Part shown: positions 24,101-36,487 of the stretch, one piece after another
Layout: each line of letters opens with the position of its first letter
Position numbering within the stretch: position 1 is the first letter of the stretch
Assembly: GCA_002943765.1 (NCBI GenBank)
Contig: PQWQ01000007.1
Span: forward strand, 126,501 to 190,500
DNA from: Psoroptes ovis
Taxonomy: Eukaryota; Arthropoda; Arachnida; Sarcoptiformes; Psoroptidae
Direction: 5' to 3'
Length of the DNA stretch: 64,000 bases
Position numbers and translations under genes: made by a program
Notes under the pieces: generated by a model
What the model saw: the letters and a program-made list of their open reading frames with translations, nothing else
Databases searched by the model: none
Told to the model about the DNA's origin: nothing

Positions 24101-26394
24101 CTTACCGATTTTCAATGAGTCCATCATTTTCACCACGTACCAAAAACAATGAACAACGATCAGCTTGTGTTAATATACTGATATTTTTCAATATTTTATG
24201 ACACAATGATTTAACATCTAAATCATTACAGATATCTTTGACCAGTTCGAATATCAATTCACGTTCATATTCTTGTTTATTTCTGTTGTATAACAGTTCT
24301 AATTGATCACGTTGTCTAATCGATATTACCGATGATTGACGTTGCATCGATTGTTTATTATTTGCGCTGTCATTCGAATCATTTGATTCTTTAATCATTT
24401 TACTGTCCATTAAATTATCTTTGGATGAAGAAGATAATGGTAAAAATGTTAATGTACCATCAGAAGTAGTGGATACCATCGGTCTTAGATAACCACCACC
24501 ACTTGCTTCAAATTCATGTGCTGATATTTTTCGAACCGGTGTATTTGTACCAGAATCATTCGATACGTTCGATTGATTACTTTGATTAGCATTATTACTG
24601 CTTGACACAAGGGTCCCTATTTCAAAATATTAAAAAATGAATTAAACGAAAATCAATGGATTAAATCAATGGAAAATCACCGATCGTTGTGGCTGAATGT
24701 GCAATTAACCATTTATCAATCACTGATCTTGATACTTTGCGTACCACATAACTATGCACGAAATCCGGATGTTCATCCAGCCAATCCTTTTATGGTTAAA
24801 AATGTTAATCAAATTTCATAAATGATTTATTGAAATAATTCAAAATTACCTCGATTCGAACGAAATCATCTGGTTCATCAGTATTATTTGAACCATTCAG
24901 AAAAAATTGTTTTCGAGTTGTTTGTTGCTGTTCATATGACAACTTTCTCCGATACGATTGAATAGTTTTTACATTGCTTGTATTCGAATTCGAATTCATA
25001 TTGTCATTGGTCGAATTGTCATTATTAATTTTAAATAATTTTTTTGAATCAATTTTTTGTTGTTGTTGATTATTATTATTTTGATTATTTATTGTTTTCA
25101 TCAATAATTTTGTCGTTGGCGCTGTTGTAGCTGCTGTTGTAGATTTAACCAGCTTCAATTCATTATCAATTGTCATTTTCAACGATGATGATTGTGATTG
25201 TTGCTTTATTTGTTCAACATTTTCATTATTTTCATTATTATTATTAGGCACTTTTCCTGCTGTAACTGCTGCTGTTGATGCTGATGATGATGATGTTATC
25301 GGTGATGATGATGATGAAATGCTATTACTGCGAGGATGCCAACCTTTAAAATGAATGAAATTAATTGAAAAAAATTAACCAATCATTCAATTGTCAATCA
25401 TCAGTTTTTTTGTGGCTTGATTAGTATTCATTTTATGTAATGAATATCATTTTGCACAAGTCATATAGAGAGAGGGTATTCTATAGTTTAATTATTTTGA
25501 TTGCTAGGACTATTCATTTTTCGATTATTCGAAATTTTGATTGACGATTTAGATTCGAACAAATTTGAATTAAAGAGAATTTTCAGAAGACAAAATTTTC
25601 ATACCAGGTGGCCACAATGGACGCCATAATGCTGATGCAATTGTTGGACAAATTGTTACATTTGATTGTCTTTGTAGTAGACGATTATTGTGACTATGAT
25701 TATTACTGAATCGATTACAATATGATGAAAGCATTTTTGGCACAATCATTACATTATTACTATTAGTATTATTATCGTCACTATCATTATCATCATCACT
25801 ATTGTTACGTGATAATCTAGATTTACGATCCATTTTCAAACATTCGAAATAATCATTCGAATTATTATTTATATTTATTTTTCTTGTGAATATAAAACTT
25901 TTACGCTTTTCATTATTATTATTATTATTATTGCTAAATACACTTTTAAATGATGACGGTGATGATTTGATTGAACAATTAGCTGTCAAATTATCGCGAA
26001 TATCACAAATATTTTCATCTGATTTTATTGATTCATTATTGTAATCAATTGATGAATCACTGAATTCATTTGTTTGACGACATACACGCAACTTACAACT
26101 ATTTAAATGGTTGGAATTATTCAAAATATCATCATCGATTTGATTATTGGTCAAATTATTCTCAAGTTTTATTAGGTTTAATTTTTTTGATTTATTTGGT
26201 CGCTGTTGTTGTTGTTCTATTCGATTCGAATTCTGATCCGGTAATGATACTGTTGGTAATTTTTGATGGCAATTTTGTTGTTGTTTACGGAGATGGCGGC
26301 AACCACACCCGTCAGATGATGGTGTCGGTTGTTGTTGTTGACAAAATTGATCTATTTTAGTCACTTTACGTATGTAACCAAGCATCTTTATCAT
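21174..26394 (-). CDS. PDE11: Dual-specificity cyclic-nucleotide phosphodiesterase, PDE11 type
   Basis: The enzyme hydrolyses cAMP and cGMP. Ten exons join in phase to about 1484 residues: 25605-26394, 24850-25343, 24681-24786, 24106-24616, 22696-24043, 22380-22634, 22117-22314, 21818-22047, 21669-21759 and 21174-21605. Residues 1-430 are low-complexity. A conserved N-terminal segment follows (DWLDEHPDF, YVVRKVSRSVIDKW). GAF-A spans ~570-730 and GAF-B ~760-1030, interrupted by an Asn/Ser/Gln-rich insert. The catalytic domain has HNWRH near 1151, HDLDHRGTNNSF near 1190, a conserved TCCDISAITKPW metal-site segment, and the purine-binding Gln in KMQLSFIDSICLPIY. RKDELP-like (KRDELPKMQ) and the GAF pair favour PDE11 over PDE5/6. 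The ATG at 26394 is the first in frame, but a shorter isoform beginning near exon 3 is possible. Human PDE11A is only ~930 residues. Confidence 0.93.
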
Positions 26395-28010
26395 AGGTAT
26401 AAGGTTCGAATGCAATAATCATAATAAACTTTAAAATTGGAAATTCACTTAAAATTATCGAAGATAAGATTTGTGGAGAGAAGAAAATGTGACATTTTTA
26501 AAAATTGTCAAACAAACTATAGCCTTATCAAACCTTAATATTTCAATTAATTTCTGGAAACGGGACCGAATTAGAATTTAAAAAATTTCATATTTGGAAC
26601 TGGATTATTATTATTAGATAAATATCAATGAAGATATTAATGGCGTGTCCAAACAACAACAACAACCATTGATCAATTCATATATGTGTTTTTCAAATAT
26701 GACAAAATAAAACAAACAAAAATAATTGTTTATTTTCAATTTTTTTGAAAATTTAATTCATGTTTGTTTGTTTATGTATATCGGACTAACAACGCCCGAT
26801 TCGCCCGATTTTTAAAAATTATGGCAGAGGTGGTGTCGGCGTCGTTGCCCATACAGTAATTGAATGAGATGGATGGAAAATGTTACCGCGCGGGTAAATT
26901 TAATTGAATAAATACACATGTATTTATCAAATAAAAATACATGACATTTGATCGCAAATTCGTAATGATCAATTGATCATTTGATATGGCAGAAAAAAAA
27001 CTCCAGATATTGATGATGAATAATGGAAATGGACAGAATCCAATATTTTGTAATTGAAAACAATCATTTCGGAGCAACTCTTTCAAATAGAATCAAATCA
27101 ATACATTTGAAATGTTCATTTTCAAATTTAAATTTTTCGAATTAAAATTTCTCATGGAATTTTACTCTCAAATGAAATATACAAATATACCTTAAGTGAT
27201 GCCGGTTTAAGATGAATACAAGAGAAAAAATATTCAAATTGATTGATCGATTAAATAATTTTTGATATTTATTATTATTTGATCGATCGACCAATTGATT
27301 GATTACATGTTTTTTTCCGTTAATTTGTTTCATAGAAAATAACATGCGGACATATGTAGTGGCTGAAGATGGAAGGCCGGTATTTCAACTAATTCAATCC
27401 AAAAACACAACCCGTATACTTTACTATTCAATATTGAATATTTAATAAATAGCCAAGTATTTCGGGTGATCAATGATCATCGATTCATCATCACATAAAC
27501 AATTATTGAATTGAATAATTTGAATTTATTGATTGAATTATATTTTTGTAAAAATTATTCTCTGAATTCAACGCAAATTGAGCTTGACATACATAATAGG
27601 TAATAACCTGTCATTTTTTTAAAAATAAATAAATGAATAAACCTCACCTTAAATATTGGATGAATGATTGAATTGACTGAGATGATCTCCGCTAAGAGAA
27701 ATGATGAAATTCTTATTCAAATTCAAATGATCAGTGACAATTCAAATCAACTTGACTTATAAGACCGGGAATGAATTGAACAAATCGAACAAATTTAAAT
27801 ATGTGACAAGTGTATAATTTTACAAATATTTTTCCACACACAATTTCAAGTATTTTCAATTGAAATAAACAAACAAATAAAATCATGGAAAAATCATAAG
27901 AAAATGGTATATGCTCTCTCATAGACAATTGAAGCATACATTAAGACTAACTAACTAATACACTCACATTCACATGTATTATTATTTCATATGAAAATCA
28001 CAAAAAAATA

Positions 28011-28090
28011 TTAGGTTGTCCGATAAGTTCTTGCCGATTTTTTCATAATTTTCTACGATATAATTGGCTAAAACTTTTTGGACAGTCTAA
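28011..28090. repeat. Mariner-type 80-bp palindromic MITE, copy 2
   Basis: Exactly 80 bp from ttaggttgtcc to ggacagtctaa, flanked on both sides by TA. The arms carry ttgccgattttttc and the complementary aaaactttttgg region, so single strands would fold into one long hairpin. Confidence 0.88.
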
Positions 28091-29235
28091 TAATAGTATT
28101 CACAAGTGAATGATTTCATCAAAATATGTTCACTTTTTATTATTATTATTTTATTATTTAAGCGTCAATTTTCTGTCTGAAGAATACACAAACATCTTTT
28201 GAATTTTCTTATTTCTTATTTAGTTTGGCTTCACACACACATATGAATAAGGCAATCCTCAATTTTGTTGATTCAATTCACAGTGAATGAACAATAAACA
28301 AATGACAAATGTGCGTGTGTTTGGAGGGATGTTGTAGTAGTTCAGTGTGTTCATCATCATCATCATCAAAAAAAGTTTTTCTTAGTCATTGTCTTGAGGC
28401 TTCTTCTTCTTCTTCTTTTTGTTTGTTTGATTGAAATTTAAGAAAAAACTCTCACTTATTTTACATATTTTTTTTCTTAATATCGTCATTCAATCATATC
28501 AGACATAGAAAGCAATTGAAAATGAAATTTAGATTAAATTGAATGAAATCAATGAATGAAAGATATTTATTACAATTTTAATCATATTTAATCTCTATTA
28601 TTTATTTATTTAATTTCGATTATCATTATCTACCAAATCTTTATCGATTTACAGTGAATGTCAAGGGAATTCAATAACGATTTTTGCCCATTCAAAGTTT
28701 GAGATTGCACATTTTATATTTCATTTTATAAGTTGTTTTGTTTTGTTATGTCAATGACTAACATTTTTTAAGCGATTGCTAAATATTTGTATTATTAAAT
28801 TCAATAAGAAAATGGGATTCCTAAATTTTTTGATGATGATGACATCATAAAAAGGAATTTTCCATTCTTATGTGAGAATTATTAAATGAATGAATGGCTT
28901 GAAAAAACTTTAATTTTCAAAAATTCAAAATGAATAAAGTTGAATGTTTTAAGCGAAAAAACCAAATGATTTTTGATTGATTTTTTGATGTTTTTGTTGT
29001 TTCGAATGGGTACATTTTGATTCATTTTGATTAGTTTTTCACCATTTTTACAAAATTCATATTTTTTTCAATCAAATGATAATATCATACATTTATGCTT
29101 TAATAATTACAAATAATAATGATAATAATTTTCAAATTTAAATTTTTCTCCAATCGACAACAGCCTTTTTTTGCTAGTTGCATGTTTTTATGTTTGATTA
29201 GTATAAAATAACAAATTTTATCATTAAATAAATTA

Positions 29236-29316
29236 TTAGGTTGTCCGGAAAGTTCATTCGGCTTAATCAATAGAGTTGCCACATGAAAATCGGCCAAAAC
29301 TTTCCGTACAGCCCAA
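29236..29316. repeat. Mariner-type 80-bp palindromic MITE, copy 3 (variant core)
   Basis: It starts ttaggttgtccggaaagttc and ends ctttccgtacagcccaa, 81 bp, with TA on both sides. The inner part (attcggcttaatcaatagag) differs from the other copies, so it may reflect a different parental mariner or a diverged copy. Confidence 0.8.
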
Positions 29317-30213
29317 TATTTTATTAGAAAAATGTTGCATATTCAAGGTTGTGTTTTCTCTTATGATGATGAAAATTTTAAAATCAAAAATCAAGATTTG
29401 ATATTCATAGAAAAATTATTTAAACAGAAAAAAACTCAAGAGAATTAATGATCAATGATTGTTCAACAAAATGTACAAGGACAGGAATTGCCATTGTTTT
29501 TTTTTTGAATGGCAAGAGTAATATAGTTTTATACAAATAAATAATTATGATGACGATAATGACGACATAACAATTGATTAGATCAATCAATCAATCAAAC
29601 AAATGATTGATTGATTTGTTATTTCTCAGAAGAAAAAAAAACAATTACATTTCATATGATTAATATAATGATATTTTAAGAGTTATTTTCCAAATATTTT
29701 CAATGCAATTATGACCAGTCAATCGATATATTTTTTCCAATTGAAAAAGGCCAAAAAAAATGACAAAATAATATTGAAAATTTATTGATTATGGAATTTT
29801 TCCCATCATTGTCGAATCATTTATTTGATTATAGTCATTTTTTAGGGGATTTGTCAAATATTTTCCAACATCAGATATCCAGATGTGTGTCTATGAATGA
29901 ATTATGATGATTAATAATAAGTGATTCTCAAACATTTCTCAAGTATTCGAGAAAAAGACAACTTGTCATATTTCTAGGGCCTACAAATCCATAAATTATC
30001 GATGAAAAATGGTAATTTCGCTTAAGCAAATTTGAGATATTTGAATTTCAAATAACGCAAAATCGCGTCAACTGCCCTTTGAGGGCTGTGAAATTTCAAA
30101 ATTTCATGAATCGATGGATGATAGTGGTTTACCATCTATTGGTGAAATTGCTAAAAAAAATTAATAATTTTTACCAAATCAAATCAGATGTTTTTTGGGC
30201 CAAAAAAATTTTA

Positions 30214-30294
30214 TTAGGTTGTCCACAAAGTCTTTGCCGGTTATATCGTAGAAAATCATTGAAAAATCGGCAAAAACTTTTCGGACAACTCTAA
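30214..30294. repeat. Mariner-type 80-bp palindromic MITE, copy 4
   Basis: Runs from ttaggttgtccacaaagtct to ggacaactctaa, 81 bp. TA precedes it; the right-hand flank has drifted. The tatatcgtagaaaatcattg centre matches copies 6 and 7. Confidence 0.85.
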
Positions 30295-31349
30295 ATAATT
30301 TCATAATTATTTAGGTTTTTTAATGGCATTTAATATGTTAGGGCATTATGAAATCTTAAATATGTTTTTACATAGATCTTACATTGAATAATTACAAGAT
30401 ATAGAAACTTACGTTTCATTTTTTCCGTAGAAAATACATTTCAATAGGATTTGAGTCATAATTTAAAACGGATGAAATGAATAAAATAATCTTAGATTTG
30501 CATATTAATTATTTGAACGAAATAATTCGGTTTAAAAAACGATTATAATTTGGCTTGAAAATTCAATTTGATTCTCATTTATTTACACAAAAAACAAACA
30601 TAAAACAAAGGTGATTTCATATTTTTTTCAAGATTAATGGGTGTCATTCAGGTCGAAATAAATTCAAAAAATATTCTCAGGTCAATTGTACCGGCTAATA
30701 GCACATTTGTTTTGACAAAATTTTGATGAAATAATTAAATACAAAAATAATTGTTTTAGCGTTTTTCATTCACACCAAATTTTACGATCAATCATTACAC
30801 ACATTGAGTGATATGAATGAAATAAAACCAAAATAAAATATACAGCCAGCACTTCAAATCACAAACGAATGAATTACACTTCATTTATTATTATTTTGCA
30901 GTGTGGAAAAGTGATTCAAAGCATTTCGAGCATGCCATTGATTTTCAATATTGAATATTGTTAGTCAATTCATTTTTTGATTTTTCATCACAAATGAAAT
31001 GAAAAAAACTGATATATAATAATATCAAAATCAATTTCATCCATGTGTCGCCATTGAATTATCATGGATCTAGGGAAAATAATAATTTATTTTGACTGAA
31101 AAATATTGAAAATATCAATTTTTTGAATTTCGGATTTCAATTATTCTAAATTAAAATTCTAATATCAATGGATATTGTGTAATACAAAAATTATTGTCGT
31201 TATGACATTTGGACATTTTTATTATTTATTTTTACGACGATGAGGATCAAATTTTATTGCTTTCAATCAATAATCAAGTCAAGATCACATTTTCAATCAA
31301 TGTAATAAAATCGTCAAACGCACAATTTATAATAATCGTGATATTGTAA

Positions 31350-31472
31350 TACAATGTTTCAAGTTTTATTTCGGAATTTTAAAGTTAATTTTCGTAGTTT
31401 TGAATGAAATTTCAGATAGTAAAATTATGAAATTAAATTTCAAAACTACGAATTAAAACTTTAAACCCTGTA
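31350..31472. repeat. 21-bp-subunit inverted-repeat element, copy 6
   Basis: A 123-bp copy with altered left end (tacaatgtttcaag) and intact right end (ctttaaaccctgta). It lies about 110 bp beyond the LRMDA-like stop codon. Confidence 0.85.
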
Positions 31473-31585
31473 ATAATATCCAATCATTCTTTTTTATATT
31501 AATTGAATTTGAAGATTATTTTCGAAAGGTCGTCGATTATTCAGTTATATTGATAGGGTCTTGTATTACAGAGAAATACATGCTT

Positions 31586-32888
31586 TCAAAGCTCATGATT
31601 GCGTATAAAACGATTGCCTTCCGAATGTTTACCAGTGTATCGATGTTTTAGTTTACCGAATCCACCTAGGGTTGAATTGAATTAAATTTTAAAATAAAAA
31701 ATCATGGAAAATATTTAACCTTTTGGTTGTCCATTATCGCTTGTGAATGGTAACGGGTTGCTGGTGTTGTTATCATTACCGAAATTATCATTATCAGCAT
31801 CAAAATGATTGAATAATTCGAGATTATTATTCGAACGTAAATAACCACCACCACTGCTGCCTTTCGCCTCATAAAATTGAAATAAATGACTACGTAATTT
31901 ATTGGTTTCAACAATCGAATCACTATTCAATCGGATCAGTCGATAATATTGGCCACGTTTTTGTGCATCATTACGTTCATTACGACGTATCGGTGTTGAA
32001 TCGAGAAATTTTAATTGTGGGATTCGATGTATCACATAACTACGATAACGGACATAATCTTTGTCATCATGTTCAGAGCTAGACAGCTGATCAGGGCATG
32101 CTGTATTGCCCAACATACTCAGATATGTTAAATTTGGCAATTTCAATGTTATTTCATTAAGAAATCGTTCTAAATCTGTCAACTATGAGTATTTAAAATA
32201 AATTTAAATGAAAATATGATCGGGTTCTATGAATAAATACCTTATTTTTATTAATTGATAAACATTTCATAAATGGATTGTAGAAAAATCTAATCGAATC
32301 ATTCAAATGATTATTATCCAATATTAGCTCTTCTAATGAATTAAAATATTCGATACCATTCAATGTTTGTAGACAATTATAACTTAGATCTAATTTACGT
32401 ACAAATGTTGCATATTTTATCGTTAATGGTGATGGTATTTGCCATAAATTTTGATTCACTAATTTTATTGACTATTTTTGCAAAATTGATAATAAATAAT
32501 TAAGTTGTCCGAAAAGTTTTTGCCGATTATATCGTAGAAGATAATTGGAAAATCGGGAAAAACTTTTCGGACAACCATAATAATTGATTGTTAATAAATA
32601 ATAATGCAATAATTAAATTTAATTAAAAATACTCACAGCATCGTTATGATTCCAAATCAAACCGTTCATTTCGACATCATCATCATTATTATTATCATTA
32701 TTTTTATTAATTAAATCACGATCATCTATGAATTCATAGCCATTCATATTACGATCCATATTCGATAATTCATTGTTTTTATGACGTAACCACTTTGAAC
32801 TTAATGATTTTTCACCTTTTATTTCTTTCATTTCTGACATTTTCAAATCATCATCATTAGTGTCAAATTGTCTTTGATCATTCATCAT
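31586..32888 (-). CDS. LRMDA: LRMDA-like leucine-rich-repeat protein
   Basis: This matches the leucine-rich melanocyte differentiation-associated protein (C10orf11/LRMDA), a small LRR protein linked in vertebrates to melanosome and Rab-related traffic; its role in an arthropod is unknown. Four exons, 32637-32888, 32241-32471, 31720-32182 and 31586-31665, join in phase to 341 residues. The N-terminal 84 residues are Asn/Asp-rich and poorly conserved. LRRs follow (VRKLDLSYNCLQTLNGIEY, SLEELILDNNHL, NLTYLSMLGNTACP). Next come the cap-like DYVRYRSYVIHRIPQLKFLD and RNERNDAQKRGQYY segments. The last exon is only 80 nt and encodes GGFGKLKHRYTGKHSEGNRF and a short end; its gttaaa donor is weak, but the join keeps frame and the peptide looks conserved. 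Intron 1 holds an 80-bp MITE. Confidence 0.85.
32500..32580. repeat. Mariner-type 80-bp palindromic MITE, copy 5
   Basis: Located in intron 1 of the LRMDA-like gene. It runs from ttaagttgtccgaaaagttt to the complementary aacttttcggacaaccataa. Internal ttgccgattatatcgtag matches the family consensus. Confidence 0.85.
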
Positions 32889-33298
32889 CGCTGGCTGATT
32901 GTTTGATTGTATCTTGGTAATTATCGGTTATGATTTTTCATTAAAACAAAATAAAACTTAGCTGTTTAATTAGCTACTTAGCTGCGTGTAAATAAAAATT
33001 CAAAATTAAATAATGTTTGAACACCAACCACACATACAGAAACAAACAAAGTTATTCACTTTTAAAAAAATTGCACAAATGCTCGATGACAAATTGATAA
33101 GTCAATATTATCATCATTTGAACATTGATAATCATTATTTTTTAATTTTGAATCGAAAATTTTGCCTTTTGAACTGCGGAAATCATATGAGATTGTTTAA
33201 AACAAATATTTTAATCAATTTTATATGAAAAATATTTATTTTTTTATTATTTTTGCTTTAAATGTAAAAAGTAATTAAAATAAATCTAAATCACCGAT

Positions 33299-33366
33299 TA
33301 CAGGGTTTTCAATTTCAACTCTGAAAATTATTTTTTAAACCCCGAACAAAAATTGAAAACCCTGTA
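33299..33366. repeat. 21-bp-subunit inverted-repeat element, minimal copy 7
   Basis: Only 68 bp: tacagggttttcaatttc on the left and attgaaaaccctgta on the right, with a reduced core. It is the shortest copy in the window and keeps perfect ends. It lies between the spaetzle-like stop and the LRMDA-like start. Confidence 0.8.
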
Positions 33367-33421
33367 TTTTCAAAATTTTTTTTGACCAAAAAATTATTTG
33401 GGAAATCCATCTTTTTGGGGA

Positions 33422-34957
33422 CTAATTAATTGTTTGATTGTTTAATTCGGTCACTGTCGATTCGATTGTGTTCATTGTGGTCATCTGCAATGAGATCTCT
33501 GATGATATTTTATCATCATTCGTAATGTTCATGATTGATGGCTTATCAATGATTGTATCATCATTCGTCGTAGTGTTCAATGATTCTGATAAAGATTTTG
33601 ATTTCAATACTGTCGTATCATCATCATCGATCATTGATCGATTATCAATCACAGTGATCGGTTTATCAATTTTACGAAAATTACTACGTGCCATAAAATC
33701 ATCGATTGATTTAATATAACATGAACAACATGACGGAAAACGAAATGCATCCGGATATGTACGTTTTTCGGTCGGATGTAATGCCAATAGTCGTTTATAG
33801 GAATATTTTTGTTTACACATCGATGACAATCCCATTGGTAAACTATCCATATAAGCACATGGTTTTCCTGGACGTCTATGAAATTTTTTAAGATTTAAAT
33901 CAAAGGAAATTCAAAAAAAAAAAAATAATAATAATTTACTTACTGACAAACTTCAGCCACCACTGCCTGCGTGTATTCAACTTCATTCACCACATAAATC
34001 CATTGATTTGCTTGATTTTTGGCCATTTTTGGATAAATAACTCTCGGTGTTTTACCACAAATACTTTCATCATTTTCAACATCCATAATTGTACGGCCAT
34101 CGATTTCTTTATTACCGAAAATTTCGGCAAATTGATCCATTGAAAAGTCGACTTCTTGTTTGATAATGTTTCTGTTTATTGTGATTTAAGGGCATAATTC
34201 AATTTCTTGGCACATTTGTTCGATTGATAAGGTACTTACCTCGGATAATTTTCAACATTTTCACAAAATGTATCATCCGGTGTCGATAAACAAGATGGCC
34301 GACCTGATTGTTCTAATTTCGGTAACAAAATATTTGGACGTTGTGGTTTTAGCGGAACACTTAATTCGATTGAGAATTCGGTTGTTGTTGTAGTCGTCGT
34401 AGTCGTTGTATTCGCTGTTGGAATAAATATTGATTGATTATTATGAATCGTAGATGATGATGAAAACAAAGGTGATTCATTTGGATGTATGGGTGGTGAG
34501 GGTTTCTTCGATTTGTATTTGTTAATATTCATTGAGATTCCATGGCCATTGATAGAGTTATTGGCAATCTTAATTGAAAAAACAAATTTAATTTCTATTC
34601 AAGAATCATTTGTGAAACACATACCGTATCAACAACTTGAATTTGTTTAACACTATAATCTTCAAAAAACATATCACGTCTTCTATCATTGAATTGTGAT
34701 TGTATTTGATTCAATGATGATGATGATGATGATGACATACTATTATCACTATTTGAATCTAAATTCGATGTATCATCACCTGTTGATATAATAATAATAT
34801 CAGTATTTTTTTCATCATTCATTATTGATGAACGTGTTCGATGGTGGACATTATCATTGCTGTTATTATTTTCTTGATTATCATTTGATAATGGATATGA
34901 TTTGACTGGTAAACAACAACAATAAATTGATAGTAATAGCACGATAATGGTAGCCAT
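33422..34957 (-). CDS. spz: Spaetzle-like cystine-knot cytokine precursor
   Basis: Spaetzle proteins are secreted, cleaved, and bind Toll-family receptors through a cystine-knot dimer. Four exons, 34625-34957, 34240-34568, 33944-34171 and 33422-33875, join in phase to 447 residues. MATIIVLLLSIYCCCLPVKS is a clear signal peptide; an in-frame ATG 57 bp upstream (35014) would bury it, so I start at 34957. The prodomain (to ~250) is Asn/Ser/Thr-rich. The knot domain spans ~255-355: SICGKTPRVIYPKM, WIYVVNEVEYTQAVVAEVCQ, KPCAYMD, SMCKQKYSYKRLLAL, FRFPSCCSC, seven cysteines as in Spaetzle. Unlike the classical proteins it continues ~90 residues past the knot with an acidic Ser/Thr-rich tail. I cannot assign it to a particular Spz paralog, and the activating cleavage site is not obvious. 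Confidence 0.88.
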
Positions 34958-36487
34958 ATTGTTGTGGACACGAATTTTTTGTTTGAAAAAATATATTTTA
35001 ATTATGTGCAACATTATTCATTTATTCAATTCAATTCAATTCAATTCAATCATTTTGAATTACCATTATGATGATGATCAATATATTTCGGTTTTGATTG
35101 ATGTATATTAATTATAATTTAAAATTTGAATAAGAAATACTTGAATTTAATTCAAATAATTGAAAACCATTGATTCGATCGAAGGTTTTTTGCTTTAAGG
35201 ATTCAATATTCTAACATTTACCAGCATAAATATTCATTCATCCGGCATCGATTGTATTGTTATTGAAATCAATTGATGATCATCAATTATTATTAATTAT
35301 TAAGATTTTTGATATGAAATTTATATGAGGAATATGGCTTCATAAATTGTTGTCATGTTTGTCATGGTTTTGAATGTCCGGTTTTTTTTCTTTTACAACA
35401 AAATTTCTTATATTTTCTCATATATTCTTTGAAAAGGGTTAACACCAATAATCTTGAGAGCTTAATAAAGCATCAATGACAAGAAAATCAGCTGTACTCG
35501 AATATTACACAGCACATTGACATTCAATTTGTAAGAAAAAATTTATTTACTTAATCAAATTTGGTTGATTTTTAAGAAGTTTTATGTTCTATGACAGATG
35601 TGTGAAGAGGTGACGATCCAAGTCCAGTTTGATCCGGATTTTTTTGAAAATCTTAAGAATTTCTGCAGATTATGAGGCCAGAATTGAATTCAATATGATA
35701 TGACCAAACAAACATACAGCTTCAATAAACATGAACAATCTTAAAGAAATATAAATGAATAATGACTTGAATGTTGTTGTTCTGTCTTCGATGATCATCA
35801 TAAATATATTCTCACCATCATACATGTATCATATGAATAAATGTCTGTTTGTATTCCTATTTTGCAGATGAATAATAAATCTAAGATGATGGTTGACAGA
35901 AAATAAATTATTCAAATCATATACCGCAGCAACCGTCCATATATTAGGTTGTCCAAAAAGTTTTTGCCGATTTTCCAATGATTTTCTACGATATAATCGG
36001 CAAAAACTTTTCAGACAACCATAATACATTTATACATATGTAATTAGAAATATCTTCACATGTTTCTCTTTCGGGTCGTCTTCTTTTCATAATGATTAAT
36101 CATCATTTCAATGCCAAAAATATTATCAAAATGAGATGCTTCTTTTACATCATCTAAATTCATCAATTCAGCTAGCGGCAATAAAAACTAGTCATTTAGT
36201 GATTTAATATACCCTTGTCAGTCAGTCACAGAGAATATTGCAATCATTTTCGACCACTAATGATGCTGGGATGACGTCAATTTAATATTTTCGTATGTGC
36301 AGACATTGCAATTGCAATCAAATTAGTTATTTCATAAAATAATTGTTAAAGATTATAGTTTTTCCCCAGAAAATTGATCATTAAATTTTCATTCATGCAC
36401 ACATATACATGCCATGTGTGTGTGTGTGCAATGATTATGAATATATTTCTGCAGTGATAGATTGTTAAATTCACCTAGTTCCACAAT
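34958..36487. other. Intergenic region upstream of the spaetzle-like gene
   Basis: About 1.5 kb with no recognisable exon. It contains a short ATTCA tandem run (aattcaattcaattc near 35025), one mariner-type MITE at 35944-36024 and a TG run near 36418. Confidence 0.6.
35944..36024. repeat. Mariner-type 80-bp palindromic MITE, copy 6
   Basis: 81 bp from ttaggttgtccaaaaagttt to cagacaaccataa with TA on both sides. Its arms are the cleanest inverted match in the family: ttgccgattttccaatgatt against its complement around tctacgatataatcgg. Confidence 0.9.

Larger units (their letters stand above)
26395..31585. other. 5.2-kb gene-poor region
   Basis: No supportable coding exon was found on either strand; open frames here are under 75 codons and lack family resemblance. 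It contains three mariner-like palindromic MITEs (28011-28090, 29236-29316, 30214-30294) and one 21-bp-subunit element (31350-31472). The right-hand part of PDE11's regulatory region presumably lies near 26400. Non-coding RNA genes cannot be excluded by eye. Confidence 0.55.

Noticed and set aside
26401..26420. ggttcgaat string resembling a tRNA B box
   Set aside because: No A box or cloverleaf could be built around it, so it is not called as a tRNA.
26883..27937. Short minus-strand frames in the gene-poor region
   Set aside because: All are under 70 codons, show no conserved motif, and have no supporting splice pairs.
34958..35014. Upstream in-frame ATG for the spaetzle-like gene
   Set aside because: It would place a basic 19-residue peptide before a textbook signal peptide; the ATG at 34957 is preferred.
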